A stretch of DNA of 64,000 nucleotides from JBBSBL01 sp038251325 (GTDB lineage Bacteria; Actinomycetota; Thermoleophilia; Solirubrobacterales; Solirubrobacteraceae): NCBI GenBank assembly GCA_038251325.1, contig JBBSBL010000005.1:1-64000 (forward strand). Direction: 5' to 3'. Positions 27,049 to 35,409 of the stretch are shown piece by piece (positions within the stretch are counted from its first letter, which is position 1; each line of letters starts with the position of its first letter). The notes beneath the pieces were generated by a model that was not told where the DNA came from, searched no databases, and was given only the letters and a program-made list of their open reading frames with translations. The position numbers were made by a program, and so were the translations under genes.

Positions 27049-27432
27049 ATGCCGATCTACGAGTACCGCTGCACGAAGGGCCACGTCTTCGAGGTGATGC
27101 AGCGGATGAGCGACGACCCGGTGACCACGTGCGAGACGTGCGGCGCGCCGGTCGAGCGGGTGTTCCACCCGATCGCCGTGCACTTCAAGGGCAAGGGCTT
27201 CTACAACACCGACTACGGGACGAAGAACCGCCAGCGCGAGAAGGAGTCGAGCAAGGGCGAGCGGAAGACGGACGGCGCGGCCTCCGGCGGCGACTCCGGG
27301 TCCTCGAGCTCGTCCTCCGGCGAGGGCTCCGGGTCGAGCGGCTCGTCGGGCTCCGAGGGTGGCAAGTCGGAGACCAAGAAGGCGGAGACCAAGAAGGACG
27401 CGAAGCCCGCGTCCTCCTCGACCGGCTCGTGA
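27049..27432 (+). CDS. FmdB-family zinc-ribbon protein
   Basis: 127 aa. MPIYEYRCTKGHVFEVMQRMSDDP...CETCGAPVERVF is the FmdB/CxxC_CxxC_SSSS putative regulatory domain, with C8, C28 and C31 as zinc ligands. Residues 65-127 are low-complexity Ser/Gly/Lys (GDSGSSSSSSGEGSG), likely disordered. The FmdB domain is named from formamidase/methanol operons, but most members have unknown function. It is divergent from glyS and 13 nt from the transporter gene. Confidence 0.88.
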   Translation: MPIYEYRCTKGHVFEVMQRMSDDPVTTCETCGAPVERVFHPIAVHFKGKGFYNTDYGTKNRQREKESSKGERKTDGAASGGDSGSSSSSSGEGSGSSGSSGSEGGKSETKKAETKKDAKPASSSTGS

Positions 27433-27445
27433 CGCCGGTCGGCGC

Positions 27446-28360
27446 GTGACGCCCCGGCAGGTCGCGCTCGTCGGGCTCGTCGGCGCGCTCTGGGGCTCCT
27501 CCTACCTGCTGATCAAGTACGCGCTCGAGGACCTCTCGGCGGCCGAGGTCGTCTGCGGGCGCGTCGCGGTGGCCGCGCTGGCGCTGTGGCTCGTCGTCCG
27601 CCGCCAGGCGGAGCCGTGGGCTGAGGTGCGGGCGGAGCTGCGCGGCCGGCCCGGCCCGGCGCTCGGCCTCGGCGCGGTGTCGATCGCCGTGCCCTTCCTG
27701 CTCATCGCGGTGGGGGAGCTCGAGGTGCCCTCCGGGCTCACCGCGATCCTCATCGCGCCGGTGCCGCTGCTCGTCGCCGCGCTGGCGCCGCTGCTCGATC
27801 GCAGCGAGCGGATCGGGCGTCGCCAATGGCTGGGCCTCGGTCTCGGCCTGGGCGGGATCGGGCTGATCGTGGGCGTCGAGTCGATCGCCACGGCGGCCCA
27901 GTTCCTCGGCGCGGTCGCCATCCTCGCGGCGTGCTTCTGCTACGCGATCGGAGGCTTCGTGGTCAAGGGCGGCTATCGGGGCGTGCCGCCGCTGGTGAGC
28001 TCGACGGTCGCCCTCTTCGCGGCGACGCTCATCACCCTCCCGCCGGCGCTCGCCACCGCCCACCTCACCGTGCCGAGCCTGCGAGCGATCCTCGCGGTGC
28101 TCGGACTCGGGGTGGCGAACACGGCGCTCGCTTTCGTCGTCTACTACCGGTTGATCGGCGAGCTCGGCGCCGGGCGCGCGGCGCTGGTCACCTATATCGC
28201 GCCGGTGTTCGCGCTCGCCTACGGGGCGATCTTCCTCGGCGAGGCGATCACGCCGGCCGCCGTGGGCGGGTTCGGGCTCGTGCTCGCCGGCGTGTGGCTC
28301 GCCGCGCGCGGGCGGGCGACGGCGGGGGCGGCGCCCGCCCGCGCGCCTATCCGTCCTTGA
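27446..28360 (+). CDS. EamA/DMT family permease
   Basis: 304 aa with about ten hydrophobic helices in two EamA repeats (VALVGLVGALWGSSYLLIKYALEDLSAAEVVCGR at the start, GVANTALAFVVYYRLIGELGAGRAALVTYIAPVFALAYGAIFLGEAI in the second). Members export or import amino acids, nucleosides or other metabolites; the substrate is not predictable. GTG start, 13 nt after the FmdB gene. Its last 14 bp overlap the 3' end of the convergent LCP gene. Confidence 0.88.
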   Translation: MTPRQVALVGLVGALWGSSYLLIKYALEDLSAAEVVCGRVAVAALALWLVVRRQAEPWAEVRAELRGRPGPALGLGAVSIAVPFLLIAVGELEVPSGLTAILIAPVPLLVAALAPLLDRSERIGRRQWLGLGLGLGGIGLIVGVESIATAAQFLGAVAILAACFCYAIGGFVVKGGYRGVPPLVSSTVALFAATLITLPPALATAHLTVPSLRAILAVLGLGVANTALAFVVYYRLIGELGAGRAALVTYIAPVFALAYGAIFLGEAITPAAVGGFGLVLAGVWLAARGRATAGAAPARAPIRP

Positions 28361-29579
28361 AGCGGCGGATCGCCCGGCGGACCTCGCCGTCCGAGATCGT
28401 CACCCCGATGCCCCCGTCCGCCGCCTCGACGCCGTCGGGCTTCAGGACCTGGGGCGGGGGCGAGCCGGCGATCGCCAGCCCGGCGCCGACGCCGAGCAGC
28501 GAGAAGCCGCCCATGTCGGTGCGGATCGCCTGCGGCGCCCGCCACGCCACCCAGGGCAGGCGGAAGAACGTGGTCGGCGAGAGGAGCGCGCCCTTGATGC
28601 CGGCGAGGATCTGCTGCTGGCGCTTCGCGCGCGTCAGGTCGTTCTCGTTCGGCGCGCACTGGTTCTTGCGCGTGCGGGCGAGCGCGAGGGCCTGCTTGCC
28701 GTCGAGGTGGTTCTCGCCCTTGCGCAGCCGCAGGCTGTACCCCCCGTTGCGGGTGCCGCCGTTGATGTCCGACACCACGCAGCCCGTGGTCACGTCGACG
28801 CCGCCGAGCGCGTCGATGAACTTCGGGAAGTTCTCGAAGTTGACCTCGACGACGTGGTCGACGTCGATGCCCGTGAAGCGCTCGACCGTCTTGACCGCCA
28901 GCGCGGCGCCGCCGAAGCCATAGGCGGCGTTGATCTTGTGGCGTCCCGGGACGCCCGGGATGTTCACCACGGTGTCGCGGGGGATCGAGAGCTTGTTCGC
29001 CTGGCCGCCGCCCGCCCGCACGAGCATCATCGTGTCGGAGCGCTTGCCCGAGGTGGCGGCGCCCGGCTCCTTCGATCCCTTGGGCCGGGCATCGGAGCCG
29101 AGGACGAGGATCGTCGTCGCGGTGAAGGGCGGGAAGCCTCCGCCGGCCACCGCGTTCCCGGTGGCGTCGGAGACCTTCCCGGTCTCGATGTAGGCGCTGA
29201 CGAGGAAGAGGACGAGCGAGAGCGCGAGCCATCCCGCCACCGCGAGGGCGACCCACTTCGCGACGCGCCGTGGGGTGACGGGCCGGCCGCCGCCGGACCG
29301 GCGAGTACGGCGGCCCGGACGCCGGCCGCCGCGGTCGCCCCCCGGCTGGGCGAGCCCGCCCTCCTCCCCGCGCAGCCGCTCGCGCAGCCCGCGGGGCTTG
29401 CTGCGGTACAGGGTGTACCCCGGCGCCTCGCCGCCGGCCGGGCGGGTGTGCTGGCGCGAGGCGCGAGGCGTCGCTCGAGGCGGGTCGGGGCGGCGCGCGC
29501 GGGACCGCGACCCCGACCCGTAAACGCGGTAGGAGGGCGGCGGATCCTCGGGCTCGCGCGGCTCTGAGGGGTCGGCCAT
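28347..29579 (-). CDS. LytR-CpsA-Psr (LCP) family cell-wall polymer ligase
   Basis: 410 aa. A long Pro/Arg-rich cytoplasmic tail (1-105) is followed by one transmembrane helix (about 107-129) and an extracellular LCP domain. LCP motifs include LGSDARPKG, KRSDTMMLV and SIPRDTVVNIPG, then ALARTRKNQ and DLTRAKRQQQIL, which contain the Asp/Arg residues that bind polyprenyl pyrophosphate. LCP enzymes attach teichoic acids, arabinogalactan or other glycopolymers to peptidoglycan, so the cell has a wall polymer of this type. It is divergent from the ROK kinase gene with only about 20 bp between starts. Confidence 0.92.
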   Translation of the reverse strand: MADPSEPREPEDPPPSYRVYGSGSRSRARRPDPPRATPRASRQHTRPAGGEAPGYTLYRSKPRGLRERLRGEEGGLAQPGGDRGGRRPGRRTRRSGGGRPVTPRRVAKWVALAVAGWLALSLVLFLVSAYIETGKVSDATGNAVAGGGFPPFTATTILVLGSDARPKGSKEPGAATSGKRSDTMMLVRAGGGQANKLSIPRDTVVNIPGVPGRHKINAAYGFGGAALAVKTVERFTGIDVDHVVEVNFENFPKFIDALGGVDVTTGCVVSDINGGTRNGGYSLRLRKGENHLDGKQALALARTRKNQCAPNENDLTRAKRQQQILAGIKGALLSPTTFFRLPWVAWRAPQAIRTDMGGFSLLGVGAGLAIAGSPPPQVLKPDGVEAADGGIGVTISDGEVRRAIRRFKDG

Positions 29580-29587
29580 CGCCGGTG

Positions 29588-29593
29588 TATGGT
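29588..29593 (+). promoter_or_regulatory. -10 box TATGGT for the ROK kinase gene
   Basis: TATGGT lies 7 nt before GTG 29601 and overlaps the upstream alternative ATG at 29589, which would then be untranslated. This favours GTG 29601 as the start. Confidence 0.45.
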
Positions 29594-29600
29594 GGCGCGG

Positions 29601-30575
29601 GTGGCGGCGCGCTGCGTCATCGGCGCCGACCTCGGCGGCACGAAGCTCCTCGCGGGCGCTGTCGACGCGGACCTCGGCGTCTATGTGCGGGCGCACCGCG
29701 AGGTCGCCGGTCTGGACACCTCCGAGCTGCTGGAGACGATCCTCGACGCCGTCGAGGAGGTCCGCGCCGGCGCGCCCGAAGAGCCGGTCGCCGCCGGCTT
29801 CGGGATCCCGTGCACGATCGATCGCGCGCGCGGGGTGGCGGTGGCCTCCCGCCACCTGCCGCTCGACGACCTGCCGTTCGGCGATCTCATGGCCGAGCGG
29901 CTGGCGATCCCGGTCACCGTCGACAACGACGGCAACGCCGCGGCGATGGCCGAGCACCTCCATGGCGCGGCCCGCGACCACCGGGACGCGGTGGTGCTGA
30001 CCATCGGCACCGGGATCGGTGGCGGCCTGGTGCTCGACGGGCGGATCTATCGCGGCGCCCAGGGCGCCGCGGCCGAGCTCGGCCACGTCGTGATCGACGA
30101 GGACGGCCCCCCGTGTCCGGGCCGCTGCCCCGGCCGCGGGTGCCTCGAGGCGCTCGCCTCGGGCACCGCGCTCGCCCGCGAGGGCGCGGAGATCGCCGCC
30201 GACCGACCTCGCAGCGGCCTCGGGCGGGCGGCCGCCGAGGGACGCGAGGTGAGCGGCGCGCTGATCACCGAGCTCGCCCACGACGGCGACCTCGCCGCCG
30301 TCGAGGCGCTGCGCCGGGTCGGGGCGCATCTCGGCACCGGTATCGCCGGCTTCGTCAACGTCTTCAACCCCGAGGTGGTGGTCGTCGGCGGGGGCGTGAT
30401 GGCCGCGGGGGACCTGCTGCTCGATCCCGCGCGCGACGTCGTCGCCGAGCTGGCCCTGGCGCCGGGGCGCGACCTCGTCCGCATCCTCCCGGCCCGCTTC
30501 GGCGACGAGGCGGGGATGATCGGCGCGGCCACATTGGCGTGGGAGCACGTCGCCGCGCGGGAGCTCCGGCCGTGA
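29601..30575 (+). CDS. ROK family sugar kinase (probable glucokinase)
   Basis: 324 aa from GTG 29601 (ATG 29589 adds four residues). The ATP site is CVIGADLGGTKLLAGAVD. VDNDGNAAAMAEH holds the catalytic Asp. GTGIGGGLVLDG, ELGHVVID and the zinc motif CPGRCPGRGCLE are ROK signatures. Glucokinase (polyphosphate- or ATP-dependent) is the common role in actinobacteria, but other hexoses or N-acetylmannosamine are possible. Its stop overlaps the GTG of rsmI. Confidence 0.9.
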   Translation: MAARCVIGADLGGTKLLAGAVDADLGVYVRAHREVAGLDTSELLETILDAVEEVRAGAPEEPVAAGFGIPCTIDRARGVAVASRHLPLDDLPFGDLMAERLAIPVTVDNDGNAAAMAEHLHGAARDHRDAVVLTIGTGIGGGLVLDGRIYRGAQGAAAELGHVVIDEDGPPCPGRCPGRGCLEALASGTALAREGAEIAADRPRSGLGRAAAEGREVSGALITELAHDGDLAAVEALRRVGAHLGTGIAGFVNVFNPEVVVVGGGVMAAGDLLLDPARDVVAELALAPGRDLVRILPARFGDEAGMIGAATLAWEHVAARELRP

Positions 30576-31387
30576 GCGGGCGGCTCGTCGTGTGCCCGAC
30601 GCCGATCGGCAACCTCGAGGACGTCACCCTCCGCGTGCTCGCCGCCCTGCGCGAGGCGGACGTCATCGCCTGCGAGGACACCCGGCGCACCCGGACGTTG
30701 CTCGAGCGCTACGGCGTTGACGCCGCGCTCGTGAGCTACCACGAGCACAACGAGCGGGAGCGATCGGCGTCGCTCGTGAAGCGCATGCGCGCGGGCGAGG
30801 TCGTCGCGCTCGTCTCCGACGCCGGGATGCCGCTGGTGAGCGATCCCGGGTTCGTGCTCGTGCGCGCGTGCGTGAACGCGGGGCTGGCAGTGGAGGTCCT
30901 GCCGGGCCCCTCGGCGGCGCTCGCCGCGCTGGTCGCCTCCGCGCTGCCGGCCGACCGGTGGCGCTTCGCCGGGTTTCTCCCGCGGCGACGCGGGGAGCTG
31001 GAGCGCCTCTTCGCCGGCAACGAGGAGACGTTGGTGGCGTTCGAGTCCCCGCGCCGCGTGGGCGCGTCGCTCGCCGTGCTCGCCGGGCTGGACCCTGAGC
31101 GTCCGGTCGCGCTGTGCCGGGAACTGACCAAGGCGCACGAGGAGGTCGTGCGCGGGCGCGCGGGGGAGCTCGCCGCCCGCTACGGGAAGCAGGCGCCGCG
31201 CGGCGAGGTCGCTCTGGTGGTGGGTGCCGCGGCGGCGGGGTCGGAGGACCTGGCGCCGGCGCTCGACGCCGTGCGCACGCTCGTGGAGGCCGGGGCGAAG
31301 CCTCGGGTCGCGGCGCGCGTGGTGGGCGGGCTGACCGGGACGCCGGCGAACACGCTCTACCGGGAGGTGTCGGTGGGCGGGTCGTAG
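30572..31387 (+). CDS. rsmI: 16S rRNA 2'-O-ribose C1402 methyltransferase RsmI
   Basis: 271 aa. RLVVCPTPIGNLEDVTLRVLAALREADVIACEDTRRTRTLLERYG is the conserved tetrapyrrole-methylase-fold start of RsmI. HEHNERERS, ALVSDAGMPLVSDPGFVLV and the SAM-binding LPGPSAALAALVAS follow. It methylates C1402 in the decoding centre. The family residues are all present. GTG overlaps the ROK kinase stop (GTGA). Confidence 0.95.
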   Translation: MSGRLVVCPTPIGNLEDVTLRVLAALREADVIACEDTRRTRTLLERYGVDAALVSYHEHNERERSASLVKRMRAGEVVALVSDAGMPLVSDPGFVLVRACVNAGLAVEVLPGPSAALAALVASALPADRWRFAGFLPRRRGELERLFAGNEETLVAFESPRRVGASLAVLAGLDPERPVALCRELTKAHEEVVRGRAGELAARYGKQAPRGEVALVVGAAAAGSEDLAPALDAVRTLVEAGAKPRVAARVVGGLTGTPANTLYREVSVGGS

Positions 31388-31496
31388 GGGTGCTGGTCGG
31401 CCCGCGGACACCGACGAAAGACGCCACGAGCGCGGTCGAACGCCGACCCTCGCGTGCCGATTCGCGCCGATCGGTTCGAGCCGGAGCGAGCGCGCC

Positions 31497-31502
31497 TAGT
31501 GT
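31497..31502 (+). promoter_or_regulatory. -10 box TAGTGT for the M23-like gene, 9 nt before GTG
   Basis: TAGTGT, then CGCCGGCCC, then GTG 31512. The preceding 31388-31496 has no other recognisable element. Confidence 0.5.
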
Positions 31503-31511
31503 CGCCGGCCC

Positions 31512-32267
31512 GTGTTCCCCGCGCTCGCCCTCGCCGCCGTCCTCGCCGCCCTCTGGGCGCCGATCCCGGTCGCCGCCGCGGCGCCATGGTCGTGGCCCGT
31601 GCGTGGCCTCCTCGTCGCGCGCTTCTCCCTCGGGCCCGATCGGTTCGCGCCCGGCCAGCGGCGCGGCATCGTCATTGCGGCGCCCGCCGGGACGGCGGTG
31701 CGGGCGGCGTGCGGGGGCACGGTCACCTTCGCCGGACACGTCGCCGACAACGGCGTGACAGCGGCTGTCGCCTGCGGGTCGCTGTCGGCCACCTACGTTC
31801 ACCTCGGGGCGGTGACGGTGCGTCGCGGGGCGCGCGTCGCGCGCGGCGAGCGCATCGGCACGGTGGGGGAGAGCGGGCGCCCGCGGGTTGAAGGGCCGCA
31901 GGTCGGCCTCGGCGCCCGGCGCCGCGATGGGGATCGCGCCTACCTCGACCCGCTGCGCCTGCTCGGGGATCCGGAGCCGTCACGGCCGGCGGCGCCCGTG
32001 GCGCCACCGCCGATCCGGCGACCGGCCGTGCCGGCGATCCCGGCGCCCTATCGCGCTCCCGCGCCGCGGCTCGCGCCGTCGCGTTCTCGCCTTCAGGCGC
32101 CGCAGCCTGCGCCTGGAGTCGAGCCCGGTGGCGACCTGCCACTCGGCCGTGTCTGGCTGCCGGTCGGTGCGGGTCTCCTCGCCGCCGGGCTCGCACGCCG
32201 GAAGCTCCCCCGCCGGCGGGGGCGCACGCCGGCACGAGTGGCGGATCGTCGCCCGATGTCGAGGTGA
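31512..32267 (+). CDS. Secreted/anchored M23-like protein with degenerate metal site
   Basis: 251 aa. A signal peptide or anchor (residues 1-24) precedes a LytM/M23 fold: WSWPVRGLLVARF, RRGIVIAAPAGTAVRAACGGTVTFAG, TYVHLGAVTVRRGARVARGERIGTVG and YLDPLRLLG. The zinc ligands are missing: HRGxD appears as RRGIVI, and the final HLH-type motif is VGLGAR. Peptidase activity is therefore unlikely; a scaffold or activator role like EnvC/NlpD is possible. A Pro-rich linker leads to a second hydrophobic segment near the C-terminus (WLPVGAGLLAAGLARRK) and an Arg-rich tail. Confidence 0.75.
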   Translation: MFPALALAAVLAALWAPIPVAAAAPWSWPVRGLLVARFSLGPDRFAPGQRRGIVIAAPAGTAVRAACGGTVTFAGHVADNGVTAAVACGSLSATYVHLGAVTVRRGARVARGERIGTVGESGRPRVEGPQVGLGARRRDGDRAYLDPLRLLGDPEPSRPAAPVAPPPIRRPAVPAIPAPYRAPAPRLAPSRSRLQAPQPAPGVEPGGDLPLGRVWLPVGAGLLAAGLARRKLPRRRGRTPARVADRRPMSR

Positions 32268-32348
32268 ATCCGCCACTGACGGGGGAACCCGCCTAGATCC
32301 GCGTTCTCGCGGCGACCGCCGGGTCGCGGAGCGCCCCGGGGCCGTCGC

Positions 32349-32354
32349 TAGCCT
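32349..32354 (+). promoter_or_regulatory. -10 box TAGCCT for the metG operon, 9 nt before GTG
   Basis: TAGCCT followed by TCGGCGGCC and GTG 32364. It is the only promoter-like signal before the six-gene run metG to 38136. Confidence 0.55.
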
Positions 32355-32363
32355 TCGGCGGCC

Positions 32364-33863
32364 GTGGCCTACTACGTCACCACGCCGATCTACTACGTCA
32401 ACGCGCAGCCCCACCTCGGGCACGCGTACACGACGATCGCGGCCGACGTCCTGGCCCGCCACCAGCGTCAGCGGGGCGAGGACGTGTTCTTCCTCACCGG
32501 CACCGACGAGCACGGCGAGCCCGTGGCGGAGGCGGCGCTCGCCGAGGGCGTGTCCCCGCGCGAGCTCGCCGACCGCAACGCCGCGCGCTTCGAGGCGCTC
32601 ATGCCGCGCCTCGAGGCCACCAACGATTTCTTCATCCGCACCTCCGACCCGCGCCACGAAGCCCGGGTGCAGGAGGTCATGCAGCGGATCCACGACCGCG
32701 GCCACGTCTACCGCGGCCGCTACGAGGGCTGGTACTGCCCGAAGTGCGCCGACTTCAAGACCGACCAGGAGATCGGGCCGGACAACACCTGCCCGATCCA
32801 CCACATCCCGCTCGTGCGCGAGTCCGAGGACAACTGGTTCTTCCGCCTCTCCTCGTTCCAGGAGCCGCTCGAGCGCCTCTACGCCGAGCGGCCCGACTTC
32901 GTGCTCCCGGCCGAGCGGCGCAACGAGGCGCTGTCCTTCGTCCGCTCCGGCCTGCGCGACGTGTCGCTGTCCCGCGCCTCGCTCACCTGGGGGGTGCCGG
33001 TCACCTGGGACCCCGAGCAGGTCTTCTACGTGTGGTTCGACGCGCTGCTCAACTACTACACGGCGCTCGGCTTCGCCCGCGACGGCGAGGACCTCACCGC
33101 GCGCTTCTGGCCCGCGACCTGGCACCTGATCGGCAAGGACATCCTCAAGTTCCACGCGGTCTACTGGCCGGCGATGCTCATGGCCGCCGACCTGCCGGTG
33201 CCCCACCACCTCTTCGTCCACGGCTACCTGCTGATGGACGGCGAGAAGATGTCCAAGTCGCTCGGCAACGTGCTCGACCCGTTCGCGGTGATGGACCAGT
33301 TCGGCACCGACGCGCTCCGCTACTACTGCCTGCGCGAGGTCTCCTTCGGGCAGGACGGCTCCGTGTCCACGGCGGGCTTCGAGGCCCGCTACGAGAGCGA
33401 GCTGGCCAACGACTACGGCAACCTGGCCAGCCGGACGCTGGCCATGATCGCCCGCTACCGCGACGGGGAGGTGCCCGCGACCGCGCACGATCCGGCGCTC
33501 GTCGCGGAGTTCGAGGGGCTGGCGGGTGAAGTGGCCGAGCGCCTCGACCGGGTCGAGCCGACGGCGGCCCTGGAGGCGATCTGGACCCGGGTGCGTCGCC
33601 TGAACCGCTACGTCGAGGAGCGCGCCCCCTGGCAGCTCGCCAAGGATCCGACCGCCGCGGACGAGCTCGACCTCGTGCTCGCCTCGCTCGCGGAGGGCCT
33701 GCGCGTGGTGACAGTGGCGCTCCATGCCTACCTGCCGGACTCCACCACCCGCCTGCTCGCCGCCCTCGGCCGGCCGGAGACGGCGTGGGCCGCCGCGAGC
33801 TTCGCGGCGGAGGGGGCCGGCGGCCCGGTCACCGCGCTCGAGCCGCTCTTCCCGAAGCGATGA
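32364..33863 (+). CDS. metG: Methionyl-tRNA synthetase
   Basis: 499 aa. The HIGH-type motif is PHLGHAYTTIAADVLARH, and KMSKS is intact in GEKMSKSLGNVL (about 293-304). A zinc knuckle with CPKC (residues 126-129) and a second Cys in NTCPIHH is in the connective peptide. There is no C-terminal tRNA-binding EMAP domain, so this is the short form. The GTG start is set by the TAGCCT box and by the N-terminus AYYVTTPIYYVNAQPHLGH. Its stop overlaps the tatD ATG. Confidence 0.96.
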   Translation: MAYYVTTPIYYVNAQPHLGHAYTTIAADVLARHQRQRGEDVFFLTGTDEHGEPVAEAALAEGVSPRELADRNAARFEALMPRLEATNDFFIRTSDPRHEARVQEVMQRIHDRGHVYRGRYEGWYCPKCADFKTDQEIGPDNTCPIHHIPLVRESEDNWFFRLSSFQEPLERLYAERPDFVLPAERRNEALSFVRSGLRDVSLSRASLTWGVPVTWDPEQVFYVWFDALLNYYTALGFARDGEDLTARFWPATWHLIGKDILKFHAVYWPAMLMAADLPVPHHLFVHGYLLMDGEKMSKSLGNVLDPFAVMDQFGTDALRYYCLREVSFGQDGSVSTAGFEARYESELANDYGNLASRTLAMIARYRDGEVPATAHDPALVAEFEGLAGEVAERLDRVEPTAALEAIWTRVRRLNRYVEERAPWQLAKDPTAADELDLVLASLAEGLRVVTVALHAYLPDSTTRLLAALGRPETAWAAASFAAEGAGGPVTALEPLFPKR

Positions 33864-34609
33864 TCGACGCCCACACCCACCTCGACGTCTGCCGCGAGCC
33901 GGCCGCCGACCTCGTCGCCGAGGCGGAGGGCCAGGGCGTGCGGCGGATGCTCACGGTCGGGACCGACGGGGCCTCGTGCCGGGCCGCCCTGGCCCTCGCC
34001 GAGGACTTCCCGCAGGTCTTCGCGGCCGTCGGCCGGCATCCGAGCAGCGCGACCGGCTTCGACGCGGCCGACCTCGCCGAGCTCGAGGCGCTCGCCGCGC
34101 ACGAGCGCTGCGTCGCGATCGGGGAGACGGGCCTGGACTTCTTCCGCGACCGCGCTCCGCGCGAGGCCCAGGAGCGGGCGTTCCGCGCCCAGATCGGGTT
34201 GGCGCGGGAGACCGGCAAGCCGCTGGTCATCCACACGCGCGCGGCGGCGGAGGAGACGATGGCGATCCTCCGCGCGGAGGCCGAAGGGGTGCGCGTGATC
34301 CTCCACTGCTTCTCGCTCGCCGACCACGTGGAGGAGTGCCTGGAGCGTGGCTGGTGGCTGTCGTTCGCGGGCAACGTCACCTACCCCGACGCGGAAGATC
34401 TGCGCGACGCCGCCCGCCGTGTGCCCGCCGAGCGGCTCCTAGTCGAGACGGACGCGCCCTACCTCACGCCGCAGGCGGTGCGCAAGGAGCGCAACCGGCC
34501 CGCGAACGTCGTGCTGACGGCGGAGGCGGTCGCCGCGGAGCGCGGCGCCGACTACGCCGAGCTCGACCGCGCCCTGGACGACAGCGCGGCCGAGGTCTAC
34601 GGCTGGTGA
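33860..34609 (+). CDS. tatD: TatD family metal-dependent DNase
   Basis: 249 aa TIM-barrel hydrolase. MIDAHTHLD has the first two metal histidines. GETGLDFF, VIHTRAA, ILHCFS and ETDAPYLTPQ carry the remaining ligands in the expected order. It acts as a 3'-5' exonuclease/deoxyribonuclease or on D-aminoacyl products, depending on the relative. The metG-tatD-rsmA order is common in Gram-positive bacteria. ATG overlaps the metG stop (ATGA) and the gene ends in a GTGA overlap with rsmA. Confidence 0.94.
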   Translation: MIDAHTHLDVCREPAADLVAEAEGQGVRRMLTVGTDGASCRAALALAEDFPQVFAAVGRHPSSATGFDAADLAELEALAAHERCVAIGETGLDFFRDRAPREAQERAFRAQIGLARETGKPLVIHTRAAAEETMAILRAEAEGVRVILHCFSLADHVEECLERGWWLSFAGNVTYPDAEDLRDAARRVPAERLLVETDAPYLTPQAVRKERNRPANVVLTAEAVAAERGADYAELDRALDDSAAEVYGW

Positions 34610-35409
34610 GCCGGCTCCGCGACCACGGCATCCGGCCCAACCGGGAGCTGGGCCAGAACTTCCTCGCCGACCTCAACCTGCTGGGGGTCATCGGCCGGGC
34701 CGCAGCGCTCGATCCGGCCGACGTCGTGCTCGAGGTCGGGGGCGGGCTCGGCGTCCTCTCCGAGTACCTCGCGCCCCGCGTCGGCCACCTCCACGTGGTC
34801 GAGGTCGACCCGCGACTCGCGCCGGCGCTGGAGGCGTCGCTCGACCCGTTCGCGAACACGACCCTCCACCTCGCCGATGTCCTCGACCTCGAGCTCGGCG
34901 GCCTCGACCCGGCGCCGACCAAGGTCGTCGCGAACCTGCCCTACGGGATCGCCGCAACCTTCATCCTCGCCTCGATCGCCGATCTTCCCGACGTGCGGCG
35001 CTGGGTAATGATGGTCCAGCGCGAGGTCGGGGAGCGGCTCGCCGCGGCGCCGGGGACGCCCGCCTACGGCGTGCCGTCGGTCCTCGCACAGCTCGCCTGC
35101 GAGGCGCGGGTGCTGCGGCCGGTCTCGCGCCGCGTGTTCGTGCCGGTCCCGAACGTCGACTCGGTGCTTGTCGGGCTCGAGCGGCACGGGCCGGCGCCTC
35201 CCGAGGAGGTGCGCGCGCTCGTTCGCGCCGCGTTCGCCCACCGGCGCAAGGCGCTCCCGCGCTCGCTCGCCCTCGCGGCCGGGGCGGCGCCCGACGTTCG
35301 TGAGCGGGCGCGCGCGGCGCTGGAGCACCTCGGGCTGCCCGCCGACGCCCGGGCGGAGCGCCTGGCCCCGCCCCAGTTCACGGCGCTGGCGCGGGAGCTG
35401 GGCGGGTGA
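34606..35409 (+). CDS. rsmA: 16S rRNA dimethyladenosine transferase RsmA/KsgA
   Basis: 267 aa. RPNRELGQNFLADLNLLGVI and VVLEVGGGLGVLSEYLAPRVGHLHVVEVDPRLAP form the SAM site. The catalytic NLPY motif is VVANLPYGIAATFI. It dimethylates A1518/A1519 late in 30S assembly, and its loss gives kasugamycin resistance (family knowledge). GTG start in a GTGA overlap; ispE follows with another overlap. Confidence 0.96.
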   Translation: MSRLRDHGIRPNRELGQNFLADLNLLGVIGRAAALDPADVVLEVGGGLGVLSEYLAPRVGHLHVVEVDPRLAPALEASLDPFANTTLHLADVLDLELGGLDPAPTKVVANLPYGIAATFILASIADLPDVRRWVMMVQREVGERLAAAPGTPAYGVPSVLAQLACEARVLRPVSRRVFVPVPNVDSVLVGLERHGPAPPEEVRALVRAAFAHRRKALPRSLALAAGAAPDVRERARAALEHLGLPADARAERLAPPQFTALARELGG

